Position numbers and translations under genes: made by a program | Assembly: GCA_964612455.1 (NCBI GenBank) | Contig: CAZTCB010000011.1 | Span: 1 to 35,547 of the forward strand | Direction of reading: 5' to 3' | DNA length: 35,547 nucleotides | Source of the DNA: SFEB01 sp964612455 | GTDB taxonomy: Bacteria; Bacillota; Clostridia; Christensenellales; CAG-314 | Part shown: one piece after another, positions 1 to 6,924 of the stretch | Layout: every line of letters starts with the position of its first letter | How positions within the stretch are numbered: the first letter of the stretch is position 1 | The notes under the pieces: model-generated | The model's database searches: none | Seen by the model: only the letters and a program-made list of their open reading frames with translations | Told to the model about the DNA's origin: nothing

Positions 1-55
1 GAGCACTTGCCTTACAAGCAAGGGGTCACAGGTTCGAGCCCTGTTGTTCCCACCA
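1..55 (+). tRNA. tRNA-Val(UAC), 5' end cut by the window
   Basis: The visible part starts in the D-arm region. The anticodon stem CTTGC / GCAAG encloses the seven-base loop CTTACAA, giving anticodon TAC (valine). It is followed by a variable loop and a T-arm with GGTTCGAGCC, then the acceptor strand and an encoded CCA at 53-55. The 5' acceptor strand and part of the D-arm lie outside the window. The intact anticodon and T arms suggest a functional gene. Identity rests on the anticodon and general resemblance to Bacillota tRNA-Val. Confidence 0.93.
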
Positions 56-60
56 CCTTA

Positions 61-108
61 AACCCCGAGACCGTTTGTTTAAAATCGGTTTCGGGGTTAT
101 TGTTTTTT
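61..108 (+). terminator. Intrinsic terminator after tRNA-Val
   Basis: AACCCCGA (61-68) pairs with TCGGGGTT (91-98); an inner ACCG/CGGT pairing extends the stem, and TTGTTTTTT follows. It lies a few bases after the tRNA CCA end. Confidence 0.85.
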
Positions 109-109
109 C

Positions 110-138
110 TTGACTTTTTTTAATCAATGCCGTATAAT
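110..138 (+). promoter_or_regulatory. Sigma-A promoter of the collagen-like operon
   Basis: TTGACT (110-115), a 17-bp spacer and a perfect TATAAT (133-138). The predicted start near 145 gives an unusually long 5' leader of about 213 nt before the start codon at 358. Most other leaders in this window are under 50 nt. Confidence 0.85.
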
Positions 139-341
139 ACCGACGTCGATACGATAAAAGCGACCGAGTCGATACGAGTATCGACGCTCTTTGCCCCTGC
201 TTACGCTCGGGCTTTTTTATTTTGCGTTTTTTGTCCTCCCGAAAAAACAAATTAACGGTCTCGGACGATAACCTTTTGACAAAAAAAATCATACGATACA
301 ACGAGCATGTTTTTACCGACTTAAACCCCGTACATATCACC
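139..341 (+). promoter_or_regulatory. Structured 5' leader of the collagen-like gene
   Basis: The leader holds two copies of GTCGATAC (145-152 and 168-175) and one complement, GTATCGAC (178-185), so two mutually exclusive hairpins can form. Shortly after comes a weak terminator-like element, GCCC (193-196) / GGGC (209-212) followed by TTTTTT. This arrangement resembles an attenuator, but I do not recognise a named riboswitch or T-box. A further TTGACA at 276-281 has only a poor -10 candidate downstream. The regulatory role is inference. Confidence 0.4.
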
Positions 342-357
342 AAGGAGGTAAATTAAC

Positions 358-951
358 ATGTGTTTTAACTTTTGCAACGATTTAAGCGATTGCAGACGAG
401 TACCGACGCAATATTGCTGCGTAGGACCGCAAGGACCGCAAGGACCGATGGGACCGCAGGGACCGAGAGGTTTTACGGGACCGCAAGGAGCTACGGGTGC
501 AACGGGTGCCACCGGCGCAACGGGTGCTACCGGACCGCAAGGGGCGCAGGGCTTGCCCGGGCTCAACGACTCTCTTTACGCCGAAAGCGGAGCGCAAACC
601 GTCGCGGCAGCGGCACAAATACCGCTTACCCTGTCCAACGCCACCGCAAACACCGTAATGTCCGTAAGCAACAACGCCGTGGTACTGCCCGCAGGGACGT
701 ATCTCGTCAGTTTCGGCGGCACGGGTACTCCGAGTACGGGAAACGCAACGGGCGTTCAACTCTACGTCAACGGCTCCGCCCTCGCCTACGGCGCTCTGAC
801 GACCTACGCCACCACAACGGTGAGCGGCAACGTAGGCAAAACTCTCGTACTGACGGTAAGTTCGGCGGGCACTCTGACGCTGTTTAATCCGACCGACGAC
901 TCTATCGTCTACTCGGACGCTTATATCACCGCGTCAAAACTGACGACCTGA
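358..951 (+). CDS. Collagen-like (GXY-repeat) surface protein with BclA-like C-terminal domain
   Basis: The 197-aa protein has a short Cys-containing N-terminus (MCFNFCNDLSDC, plus CC at about 21), about 16 G-X-Y triplets at residues 23-70 (GPQ, GPM, GPR, five GAT in a row, GLP, GLN), and a C-terminal domain of about 125 residues rich in beta-forming Thr/Val/Ala. The C-terminal part (PAGTYLVSFGG, NGS, ITASKL) resembles the trimerising jelly-roll domain of BclA-type exosporium proteins in Bacillota. Such proteins form collagen-like triple helices on spores or cells, often glycosylated on Thr. There is no obvious signal peptide, which fits spore-surface delivery better than Sec export; that is inference. 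The ATG at 358 has a strong AAGGAGGT at 342-349. The next gene starts 20 nt downstream with a near-identical ribosome site, indicating an operon. Confidence 0.88.
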   Translation: MCFNFCNDLSDCRRVPTQYCCVGPQGPQGPMGPQGPRGFTGPQGATGATGATGATGATGPQGAQGLPGLNDSLYAESGAQTVAAAAQIPLTLSNATANTVMSVSNNAVVLPAGTYLVSFGGTGTPSTGNATGVQLYVNGSALAYGALTTYATTTVSGNVGKTLVLTVSSAGTLTLFNPTDDSIVYSDAYITASKLTT

Positions 952-970
952 CAAAAGGAGGTAAGTCGAT

Positions 971-2134
971 TTGCTCGCAATTATTTTTGAGGGCGTCAAC
1001 GTCAGACTGCCCTTTTCGCAAAAACAAATCATAAAAAGCTTTTGCTCTGCCGAAGAAGAATACTATCTCGTCAACATGGGTTGCACGAAAACGCTGTTTT
1101 GTCGTATCGGCGACACCAAGGTTAACGCGACCGCACGCCTGACAAGGTTAAAAACCGAGTTTAACGTAGACAATATCATCTTAACGGGAAGCGCTTTCGC
1201 TTTCGACGACACACTTGCTCTCGATGCGGTTGCCGTCGGTAGCGGAACCTTTGCCTACGACGTCGATTTTTCGCAAACGCAAACTCAACGATTTGCAAAA
1301 CCTGACGTATCGAAGTGGTTTTTTACCCCGTCACCCCTCATTACGTCTCTTGCATGGCGCGCGGCAAATCAATGCGGAGTAAACGCCGTCACGGGGACGT
1401 TCGCGTCGGGCGACCGCTATCTGCCGTCGTCGCAACTCAGCACCGAGCTTGTTGCCGACGGGGTGTCGTTTATCGACTCAAACAGCGCAACTATCGGAGA
1501 GTTTGCCGACGCCAACGGTATCCCGTTCGGAATCGTAAAGGGGCTTGCCGGATACGTAAACGGCACCTCCGGCGAAGACTACGCCGCGGCACGGGTAGCG
1601 GCAAACGCCCTCTCACTTGCCGTCGCCGCAAAAATGGTGTCCGTCACATGCCACGATCCGTCGCCTTGCCCGTACTTTGTGCCGCTCTCTGCCGATCAAG
1701 CCGAAAAATTCGCGTTTCGTAAACACAGAGGCACACTTTTTGCCGAAATCGACAGTCAACGGGTAGCGGCAAACGTGTTTTATCGCGCTTTTCGCATGGA
1801 TTCTCAAGTATTTGCAATCATAGCAAACCCCGACGACCGCACGGCATTTTATCTCGATTCCTCGCAAGACGTCGTGCTCGTGACGGCAGACGAAACAAAA
1901 AATTTAAAGTCCGGCACGATGACCACTTCCGTCACCCTCGTCGGTCAGGCGTATACGGTAAACGGCTTAAACACAACGTCGCTACCCGTCCCTACGCAAA
2001 TCTCAAAACAATGTCCAGATTTGTCGACAAACGGGGCGGACGCCGCACCGCCGTGCGTTGATTTCGTCACCGTCCTCGCGGTATCGGGTATCGACGGAAA
2101 AATCCTCTTTACTCCCCGCGCGACATGCGATTGA
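971..2134 (+). CDS. MTA/SAH-nucleosidase-like fold protein, probably catalytically degenerate, with extra C-terminal domain
   Basis: The 387-aa protein starts at TTG (971), chosen because AAGGAGGT lies at 955-962 and the frame opens there. Residues 1-213 follow the nucleoside-phosphorylase / MTAN pattern: NIILTGSA (about 68-75), a DTL..DAVAVGSG strand, NAVTGTFASGD (about 138-148), and IPFGIVKGLAG (about 184-194). Residues needed by known MTANs look replaced: the ribose-binding Met-Glu pair corresponds to Ser-Asn (about 170-171), the catalytic Asp after RAIS is Gly (about 194), and no N-terminal ME-E-E motif is present. Residues from about 214 onward (CHDPSPCPYF..., several Cys) match no domain I recognise. 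It probably binds a ligand or is structural, and is co-transcribed with the collagen-like gene. The fold assignment is by eye; active-site loss is inferred from that alignment. Confidence 0.65.
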   Translation: MLAIIFEGVNVRLPFSQKQIIKSFCSAEEEYYLVNMGCTKTLFCRIGDTKVNATARLTRLKTEFNVDNIILTGSAFAFDDTLALDAVAVGSGTFAYDVDFSQTQTQRFAKPDVSKWFFTPSPLITSLAWRAANQCGVNAVTGTFASGDRYLPSSQLSTELVADGVSFIDSNSATIGEFADANGIPFGIVKGLAGYVNGTSGEDYAAARVAANALSLAVAAKMVSVTCHDPSPCPYFVPLSADQAEKFAFRKHRGTLFAEIDSQRVAANVFYRAFRMDSQVFAIIANPDDRTAFYLDSSQDVVLVTADETKNLKSGTMTTSVTLVGQAYTVNGLNTTSLPVPTQISKQCPDLSTNGADAAPPCVDFVTVLAVSGIDGKILFTPRATCD

Positions 2135-2197
2135 CGAGATACGTCAAACCAAAAAAACGTACCTTAGTCTAACACTTTTGAAACCGGCATAATAATA

Positions 2198-2234
2198 AAG
2201 AGAATTAGATAGCAAAAATCTAATTCTCTTTTTT
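2198..2234 (+). terminator. Intrinsic terminator of the collagen / MTAN-like operon
   Basis: AAGAGAATTAGAT (2198-2210) and ATCTAATTCTCTT (2218-2230) form a perfect 13-bp stem with a 7-nt loop, followed by a T run. It lies about 65 nt after the operon's last stop codon. Confidence 0.9.
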
Positions 2235-2385
2235 ATCGGCTACTTTATGCCGCGAAAGGTACTTGAAGAGAAGAAACGACAACATAATATAAAAATAAAG
2301 AGAAACGCAAAAACGAAAATGCATAAGCATAAATATCGTTTTAAATCATAAGGAAAATCAATTTAAATTTTTACTTATCATTTTC

Positions 2386-3276
2386 TTAATACTCTATCTT
2401 AAAATAATCTAACCACGCCTTGTATTTATCTTGGCAAGATAAACAAATATCAATCAAATAGCCTTTTTCGCTTTTCCATTCTTTTAGACCACGATAGTAA
2501 AATAGTTTGTGATCTTCATCTAAAATAAACGGAATAATATTATTTGCCAAACATTCTTTAAACATTAATATCCTACCGACACGACCATTGCCATCTTGAA
2601 AAGGGTGAATTGACTCAAAGTTTTTATGAAATTCTAAAATTTGTTCAAAGCTTTTTTGTTCGATAGCATTATAGAAAGTTAAAAGTTTTTTCATTTCTTC
2701 TTTCACGTTTTTCGGCTGACAAGTTTCTTCACCACCAACTTCGTTTGGAAGTTTTTTGTAATCGCCAACATTAAACCAACCTTTTCTGCTGTCGCTTGTT
2801 CCGTTTTTAAGGATAAAATGTAGTTCTTTTATCATCGATTCAGTAAGTGGTTTCATTACATTGTCAATTATATAATCTACGCATTTAAAATGATTTGCGG
2901 TTTCAACAACGTCATCTACGTTTAACGTTCCTTTTTCTATACCAATGGTGTTCGTTTCAAAAATATATCTTGTTTGGTCATGAGTTAAAGTGCTTCCTTC
3001 TATGTGATTTGAATTATACGTTAACTCAATTTGTGTTTTGTGATAAATGCCGCCATTAAGTTTCATATCTTTTTGTTCTTTCAATATGTTTAATAGTTTA
3101 TTATCACTAAATTGTTTTTTACTTTCTCTTTCGGGTTTTATTGCTTCTGCAGGAATATTCCAAGTTTTGCCCGTCAAAAAAGCACCCGGTATTCTACCCT
3201 GAGCACAATAATTTCTAACCATTCTATCTGACACATTCCATTTTTTTGCAATTTCTGCCACCGATACAAAATTCAT
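2386..3276 (-). CDS. Fic-domain AMP-transferase (class II, self-inhibited) with N-terminal helix-turn-helix
   Basis: The 296-aa protein opens with a DNA-binding-like segment (about 3-50: VSVAEIAKKWNVSDRMVRNY, then GRIPGAF..TWNIP), resembling MerR/excisionase-type helix-turn-helix. It continues with a Fic domain holding the catalytic HPFQDGNGRVGR (about 224-235). The inhibitory helix motif (S/T)xxxE(G/N) appears N-terminal to the Fic core as SNHIEG (about 91-96), the class II arrangement in which Glu blocks ATP placement. Fic enzymes usually transfer AMP from ATP to Tyr, Ser or Thr of target proteins; the target here is unknown. GTG (3282) and TTG (3279) lie in frame, but ATG (3276) sits 7 nt after GAGGT. 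The coding sequence is visibly richer in A/T than its neighbours, suggesting transfer. A single-gene unit. Confidence 0.9.
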   Translation of the reverse strand: MNFVSVAEIAKKWNVSDRMVRNYCAQGRIPGAFLTGKTWNIPAEAIKPERESKKQFSDNKLLNILKEQKDMKLNGGIYHKTQIELTYNSNHIEGSTLTHDQTRYIFETNTIGIEKGTLNVDDVVETANHFKCVDYIIDNVMKPLTESMIKELHFILKNGTSDSRKGWFNVGDYKKLPNEVGGEETCQPKNVKEEMKKLLTFYNAIEQKSFEQILEFHKNFESIHPFQDGNGRVGRILMFKECLANNIIPFILDEDHKLFYYRGLKEWKSEKGYLIDICLSCQDKYKAWLDYFKIEY

Positions 3277-3305
3277 CAACACAACCTCAATTTTGTTTTT
3301 TTATA

Positions 3306-3334
3306 ATTATATTCCATTATCGGAAATTTATCAA
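3306..3334 (-). promoter_or_regulatory. Promoter of the Fic gene
   Basis: Read on the minus strand: TTGATA (3334-3329), a 17-bp spacer and TATAAT (3311-3306). The start codon is at 3276. One arm of a 12-bp inverted repeat falls inside the spacer. Confidence 0.8.
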
Positions 3335-3363
3335 TTGTGTTATTAAAAATTATTTCCGATAAT
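3316..3363. repeat. 12-bp inverted repeat overlapping the Fic promoter, candidate operator
   Basis: ATTATCGGAAAT (3316-3327) and ATTTCCGATAAT (3352-3363) are exact reverse complements separated by 24 bp. The proximal arm lies between the -10 and -35 boxes and the distal arm lies just upstream of the -35. This suits repression by a protein binding both arms. The Fic protein's own N-terminal helix-turn-helix is the obvious candidate, but that is inference. Confidence 0.6.
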
Positions 3364-3383
3364 AAAAATACGTTACAACTCAC

Positions 3384-3423
3384 AAAAAGACACTTTATCA
3401 CAATTATGATAAAGTGTCTTTTT
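3384..3423 (-). terminator. Terminator of the addBA operon (potentially bidirectional)
   Basis: A perfect 17-bp stem: AAAAAGACACTTTATCA (3384-3400) with TGATAAAGTGTCTTTTT (3407-3423) and loop CAATTA. T/A runs on both sides let it act in both directions. It lies about 70 nt past the addA stop. Confidence 0.9.
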
Positions 3424-3494
3424 CATTAGTTTCAAAGGCTTTAGCCTTACCGTGCGTTTTTTCTTTCTCTATCGTTTGGCATGGATTTTATCCG

Positions 3495-6400
3495 CTACAT
3501 TTCCGTCAGTTTGCCGTCGAGTACCGACAAAACGAACGCTCTCGTCGGGATTTTAAGGTATTTTTCCACCGCCAACCGATAACTGTTCAGTTGCAAACGA
3601 TAACGACTCTTTATCTTTTCGGGCGAACGCGTAACCTTGTAGTCCACGACGAAAGCACACCCGTCCTTAATAATCAACAAGTCGATGACGCCTTGCAGCA
3701 TTATTTCTTCGTCGCTCCCCTCTCCGAAAAGCTCTCGATAGGGCAACGACGACAAAAACGGCAATTCATGGTACGCCTTGCCCCCGTCGAGCAACTTTTT
3801 AAAGTCGACGTTGGCTGCCGCGCGTAACAGTACGTACGGATTTATTTTTGCGGCGACGTCGCTTTCCACCATGCCGTCTTTCACCAATCGGTCGATGCAA
3901 TCGACGACGTCGTTTACTTCCGAATGAGAAAAATCGATTTTTTCAAAAACCTTGTGATACGCGGTACCGAGCCGCGCCCTGTCGTCCGACGCGTCCGCAC
4001 TCGCAAGGTCGTCGACGTTTATCGCACCGAAAGACGTTTCGTTACGTTCTCTTTCCTCGTCGCCGAAACGAGCGGCAAGCTCGTCCAACTTACCCGAAAC
4101 GACCTTGAGCGGCAAATCGAGGTCGCTCTCTCGGGAATAACGCCATTCCGTTTGTTTAATTATCTCCGCCGAAAGTTTTTCGTCCTCAAAGGTAAAGCCG
4201 CCGTCCGCGTCCGATATCCCCTTTTTGTCGTCGGTCAGACTCGACACGGGGATATTCTCGACTCTGCATACGCCTCCGCCTCTTAACCGATACGCCGCGT
4301 ACGCTATCCAATCCAGCATACGGTTTGCCGTTTCGCCGACGGAATACGCCCGCACGGACGGGGCGTCGCAAGACGCAACCGCGACGAGTTTTTTCTTTGC
4401 GCGAGTGACGGCGACGTACAGCAACCGCAATTCTTCTTCCTTATCTTTTTTTTCGACGAGCATCTTGATAAATCTCTCGCGAAGGCTCTCTCTTTCGCCG
4501 AGCGTAACGGCATGTTTGACGGCAATGCCGCCTTCTTTGTGAAAAACGACGGTGACCGACTCGCGATTACCTCCGTTAAAGGTTTTTTCCGCTCCTGCCA
4601 AAAAAACGACGTCAAACTCGAGCCCCTTGGACGCATGAATGGTCATAATCCTCACGACGTCGTCCTCGTCCGCCTGTCCCACTGCAAAATCCTCGTTTTT
4701 AAACGTCGTATCGAGAACTTCGCCCACCGTCATATCGTTGACCTTGCCGGCAAAAGCAAACAATTTGGAGCGCCGCACGCGCCCGTTGGGCAGCGCAAGG
4801 ACGTATCTCTCGTACTCCGTTTCCTCTATTACTTCGAGCAAAATCCGTCCCGCCTTTAGCACCTGCCTTAAGTCGGAATAACGCGCCACGATGTCTACGA
4901 GCCGCCGACACTTTTTTGCCGTTTCGTCGTCGGCGTTTTTTTCTTCCTCCGAAAAAGCAACTACTTTTTGCCAGAAAGACGGCTGTCGATTGTTTTTCGC
5001 TATCTTTGCCATCTCGTCAAACGAAAAACGCCCGAGTCCACCGCTCATGACTTCGGCAAGCGAATAATCGTCGTATTTATTGTCGAGCAATCTAAAAAAA
5101 GCCAAAAGGTCGCCCGTTTCTTTGGCTGAAATACCGTCGTCCGTCTTTATCGTCGCAGGTATACCATGTCTGACGAGTTGCTTGTATATCTCCTGCGCGC
5201 CCGTCCGCGTACTTCGCATCAAAACGACTATATCTCCGAATCCCACTGCGGACCCGTCGCTTTTTTTCGTTCCGACGAGTTTTTTTATTTTTTCGGCGAT
5301 ATACACGCCTTGCGCAACGACTCCGTCTGCCTTTTCTTGTGGTTCTGCCGTGATATCGTAAGGTTTCAACGGCATAGGGTCGGTATCTACTCCGTCGTCG
5401 TAAATCCTGCAAATCTCCACCGGCGGCAATCCGTCCGAAATTTTTTCTGTCTTCGTCGCCTTAAGTATTCCGTTGCCGCGGTAATCTTCGTTTCCGAATT
5501 CGTCCGTCATCACTCCGTCAAAAACGGCGTTGACAAACTCCGCGATAGAGTCGTTGCAACGAAAGTTGTCGTTCATATACACGACGTCGCCGCACTCGGG
5601 CGAAACGGCATACTTTCGCGCTTTGTCGGCAAATATGTCGGGGCTGGCTTGCCTGAACCCGTAAATGCTCTGTTTGACGTCGCCCACGGTAAACAGATTG
5701 TCGCCGCGGGACAACGTCTCCGCTATTTTTTCCTGAATACCGTTGACGTCCTGGTATTCGTCTATAAAAATATAGTCAAAACGCCGCCTTATCTGCTCGC
5801 GGGCGTCCTCGTTTTTAAGTATCTCGAGCGTCATTTTTTCAAGGTCCGAAAAATCGAGAATGTTTTTTTCTTTTTTTATCGCCGAAAACTCTTTTTCCGT
5901 TTCCAACGCAAGCTTAACGAGTTTGCGACACCACTCCGCGTCGGCGGCATCCGTAGCTACCGTACCGTCGGCGGCTTTTATCTTTTTTACTTCGTCCAAA
6001 AAATCTTCCGTCGTAGCCAAAAGTCTGTCGCTCTCGTCGACAAGTATTTGTTTTTGCTCGTCGTCACAATAAAAAACCGCGTCGTCTTTACCCTTAAAAT
6101 TCGGTTTTTTAAATTCATCTATATTGGCGAGGTTTGCCGATAAATCGCACTTGTCGTTTGCCATTACGTTTTCGCGCAACTCCGACAGCTTGTCGACGAA
6201 ATAGTCCGCACCCGCCTTGCCGAAATCCAGCGTCAACTCGTACGCCTTGTCTTTTATCTCGCGAGAACGTCTCACGAGATACGAGTTTATTGCGCCGCTT
6301 ACCTTGTCGAAAGTGTTTTCGGCGGCAACCCTCTCCGACCATTGCTCTACGTCCTCTATCCCCGCAAAAAACAAATGCAGACTCCTGACGTCGTTGCGAA

Positions 6401-6923
6401 GCGAAACGTCCTCTCTGTCGCGAGAAAATTTTTCCACCAATTTGCAAAACTCTTTACCGTTAAATTTGTAGTTTTTTTCAAAAACCCTGTCCGTCGCCAG
6501 ACCGTATATCTCGAGACTTTCGCTTTCTTCCAATATGGCAAAGTTGGGATCAACCCCGACGACGTAAAAATACTCGCGGACGACGTCCGAACAAAAAGAA
6601 TGTATGGTACCTATACTACATTCCCCCACGGTCTCCGCCTGCGCTCTCGCGTATTCGCTGTCCGACGACAAAAGCCCGACGTACAACTTGTCCTTCATTT
6701 CCGCGGCGGCAAGTTTGGTGAAAGTGACGACGAGCATTCTTTTTAGCGTTTCGCGTTTGGTCTCTATGAGTTGCTTTATCCTTTCGACCATCACGGTGGT
6801 TTTGCCCGTACCGGCAGACGCGCTGACGAGCAGGTTTCGTTTTTGAGATATATCCAACGCCCGTTTTTGCGCGGGCGTATATTCGTACGTCCCCCCGCGG
6901 GAAGGTGTTTTTTCCGTATTCAC
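3495..6923 (-). CDS. addA: AddA: ATP-dependent helicase/nuclease subunit A
   Basis: The 1142-aa protein is a UvrD-type superfamily 1 helicase with a C-terminal RecB-family nuclease. AddAB processes double-strand breaks to a Chi site and prepares 3' single strands for RecA. Visible motifs are Walker A SAGTGKTT (about 36-43), motif II FIDEYQDVNG (about 389-398), TVGDVKQSIYGFR, TIHASKGLEFDVVFL, LLYVAVTRAKK, and nuclease residues GVIDLL and VVDYKV with QL..Y (near 1065-1110). Length is close to the usual AddA (about 1,200). The start is GTG at 6923, with GGAGG upstream inside the end of addB; the addB stop at 6925-6927 leaves one base between the genes, so translation is probably coupled. Three long ORFs on the opposite strand are shadows. 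Confidence 0.97.
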   Translation of the reverse strand: MNTEKTPSRGGTYEYTPAQKRALDISQKRNLLVSASAGTGKTTVMVERIKQLIETKRETLKRMLVVTFTKLAAAEMKDKLYVGLLSSDSEYARAQAETVGECSIGTIHSFCSDVVREYFYVVGVDPNFAILEESESLEIYGLATDRVFEKNYKFNGKEFCKLVEKFSRDREDVSLRNDVRSLHLFFAGIEDVEQWSERVAAENTFDKVSGAINSYLVRRSREIKDKAYELTLDFGKAGADYFVDKLSELRENVMANDKCDLSANLANIDEFKKPNFKGKDDAVFYCDDEQKQILVDESDRLLATTEDFLDEVKKIKAADGTVATDAADAEWCRKLVKLALETEKEFSAIKKEKNILDFSDLEKMTLEILKNEDAREQIRRRFDYIFIDEYQDVNGIQEKIAETLSRGDNLFTVGDVKQSIYGFRQASPDIFADKARKYAVSPECGDVVYMNDNFRCNDSIAEFVNAVFDGVMTDEFGNEDYRGNGILKATKTEKISDGLPPVEICRIYDDGVDTDPMPLKPYDITAEPQEKADGVVAQGVYIAEKIKKLVGTKKSDGSAVGFGDIVVLMRSTRTGAQEIYKQLVRHGIPATIKTDDGISAKETGDLLAFFRLLDNKYDDYSLAEVMSGGLGRFSFDEMAKIAKNNRQPSFWQKVVAFSEEEKNADDETAKKCRRLVDIVARYSDLRQVLKAGRILLEVIEETEYERYVLALPNGRVRRSKLFAFAGKVNDMTVGEVLDTTFKNEDFAVGQADEDDVVRIMTIHASKGLEFDVVFLAGAEKTFNGGNRESVTVVFHKEGGIAVKHAVTLGERESLRERFIKMLVEKKDKEEELRLLYVAVTRAKKKLVAVASCDAPSVRAYSVGETANRMLDWIAYAAYRLRGGGVCRVENIPVSSLTDDKKGISDADGGFTFEDEKLSAEIIKQTEWRYSRESDLDLPLKVVSGKLDELAARFGDEERERNETSFGAINVDDLASADASDDRARLGTAYHKVFEKIDFSHSEVNDVVDCIDRLVKDGMVESDVAAKINPYVLLRAAANVDFKKLLDGGKAYHELPFLSSLPYRELFGEGSDEEIMLQGVIDLLIIKDGCAFVVDYKVTRSPEKIKSRYRLQLNSYRLAVEKYLKIPTRAFVLSVLDGKLTEM

Positions 6924-6924
6924 T

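Noticed and set aside
276..302. Second promoter for the collagen-like gene (TTGACA at 276)
   Set aside because: The best -10 candidate, TACAAC, has only a 15-bp spacer and poor match, so I keep only the promoter at 110-138.
427..560. Short direct repeats (GGACCGCAA, GGTGCAACG types) that could suggest an array
   Set aside because: They are the codons of the Gly-X-Y collagen repeats, contiguous and in frame, without spacers; not a CRISPR.
5166..6143. 325-aa open frame on the plus strand
   Set aside because: Lies opposite addA helicase motifs; another codon-bias shadow.
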